From Flectonema sp. DT1601 (lineage: Eukaryota; Euglenozoa; Diplonemea; Diplonemida; Diplonemidae), in NCBI GenBank assembly GCA_964019425.1, contig OZ025804.1, forward strand, positions 558,001 through 622,000: a DNA stretch of 64,000 bases. Reading direction: 5' to 3'. The notes below the pieces were generated by a model. That model made no database searches. It saw nothing but the letters and a program-made list of their open reading frames with translations, and was not told the origin of the DNA. How positions within the stretch are numbered: the first letter of the stretch is position 1; each line of letters starts with the position of its first letter. This document shows positions 63,601 through 64,000 of the stretch, one piece after another. The position numbers and the translations under genes are program-made.

Positions 63601-64000
63601 GATTAGTCAGTTTAAGGTCTTGACTAGGACCAACAAAAAAAAAAAAAAAATAAATAAATAAATAGATAAATAAATAACGATCAAGCTGAGCTGATCTTGT
63701 TTTTATTAAAATAAGGGGAGCAGGAGGGATGGAAGGATTAAAGGAAAAAAAAAAAGAAAAGGTCGATCAATTGGATCTGAACGTCGAGAAGAAGAAGACA
63801 ATCATTTTAAAGGTCGATCGGCATAGCCGATCGTTGAGAAAAATAAACAGATATAAATACAATCAGTTTAAATTTAAAAAAAAAAAAAAAAAAAGATTAA
63901 CGATCAAGCTGAGCTGATCTTGTTTTTATTAAAATAAGGGGAGCGGGAGGGATGGAAAGAATAAAGGAAAAAAAAAAAAAAAAAAAGTCGATCAATTAGA
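63601..64000 (+). repeat. Diverged satellite relative, 223-bp tandem
   Basis: CGATCAAGCTGAGCTGATCT starts at 63678 and again at 63901; the second unit runs off the window. The unit holds CGATCGGC-ATA-GCCGATCG at 63816-63834 and ATCAGTTTA near 63862. Just before it, at 63616-63631, lies GGTCTTGACTAGGACC. These correspond to the A-unit dyads. Confidence 0.8.

Noticed and set aside
38728-63917. Short Lys/Phe-rich frames across the satellite arrays
   Set aside because: They arise from A- and T-rich linkers and recur only because the units recur.

Overview
The window comes from the nuclear genome of a unicellular eukaryote of uncertain lineage. Coding DNA is moderately AT-rich. It carries spliceosomal machinery (a Brr2 helicase), mitochondrial genes and a ciliary protein (NME7). 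Stops are standard, and five short cis-introns (67-111 nt, four with GTATGY donors and one GTATGA) can be placed by reading frame and homology. Poly(A) and poly(T) runs of 15-30 nt are common between genes.

Positions 1-32.7 kb are gene-dense and every recognisable host gene lies on the minus strand. In transcription order (right to left) they are: a 1395-aa coiled-coil protein, an M81/MlrC-like metallopeptidase, WDR70, a large membrane protein with a two-part ectodomain, a crotonase, an ADCK1-type UbiB kinase, an acidic repeat protein with Cys-rich N-terminus, Brr2, a CENP-V/GFA-fold protein, NME7, a GRAM-domain protein and a partial coiled-coil protein. Many start codons lie just downstream of a CAG/TAG acceptor-like site, some with a strong pyrimidine tract. 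This suggests spliced-leader trans-splicing of a directional gene cluster, or 5'UTR introns. One 1.8-kb DNA transposon with ~160-bp inverted ends and a decayed transposase interrupts the cluster at 3.3-5.1 kb.

Positions 33-64 kb hold no convincing host gene. They consist of: (a) arrays of ~110-145-bp satellite units (types A and B) carrying short dyads, in both orientations; (b) a ~1.36-kb repeat family (called R1 here), tandem and inverted; (c) a 163-164-bp dispersed module (called M here); (d) a 1.48-kb element with ~75-bp inverted ends enclosing a tRNA-Phe-like sequence and one M copy; (e) a 2869-bp higher-order repeat present about four times in tandem, one copy interrupted by a 777-bp MITE. 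The last 500 bp hold diverged relatives of both R1 and the satellite. There two satellite dyads show compensatory base changes, the best hint in the window of selection on structure in an otherwise undescribed repeat system.
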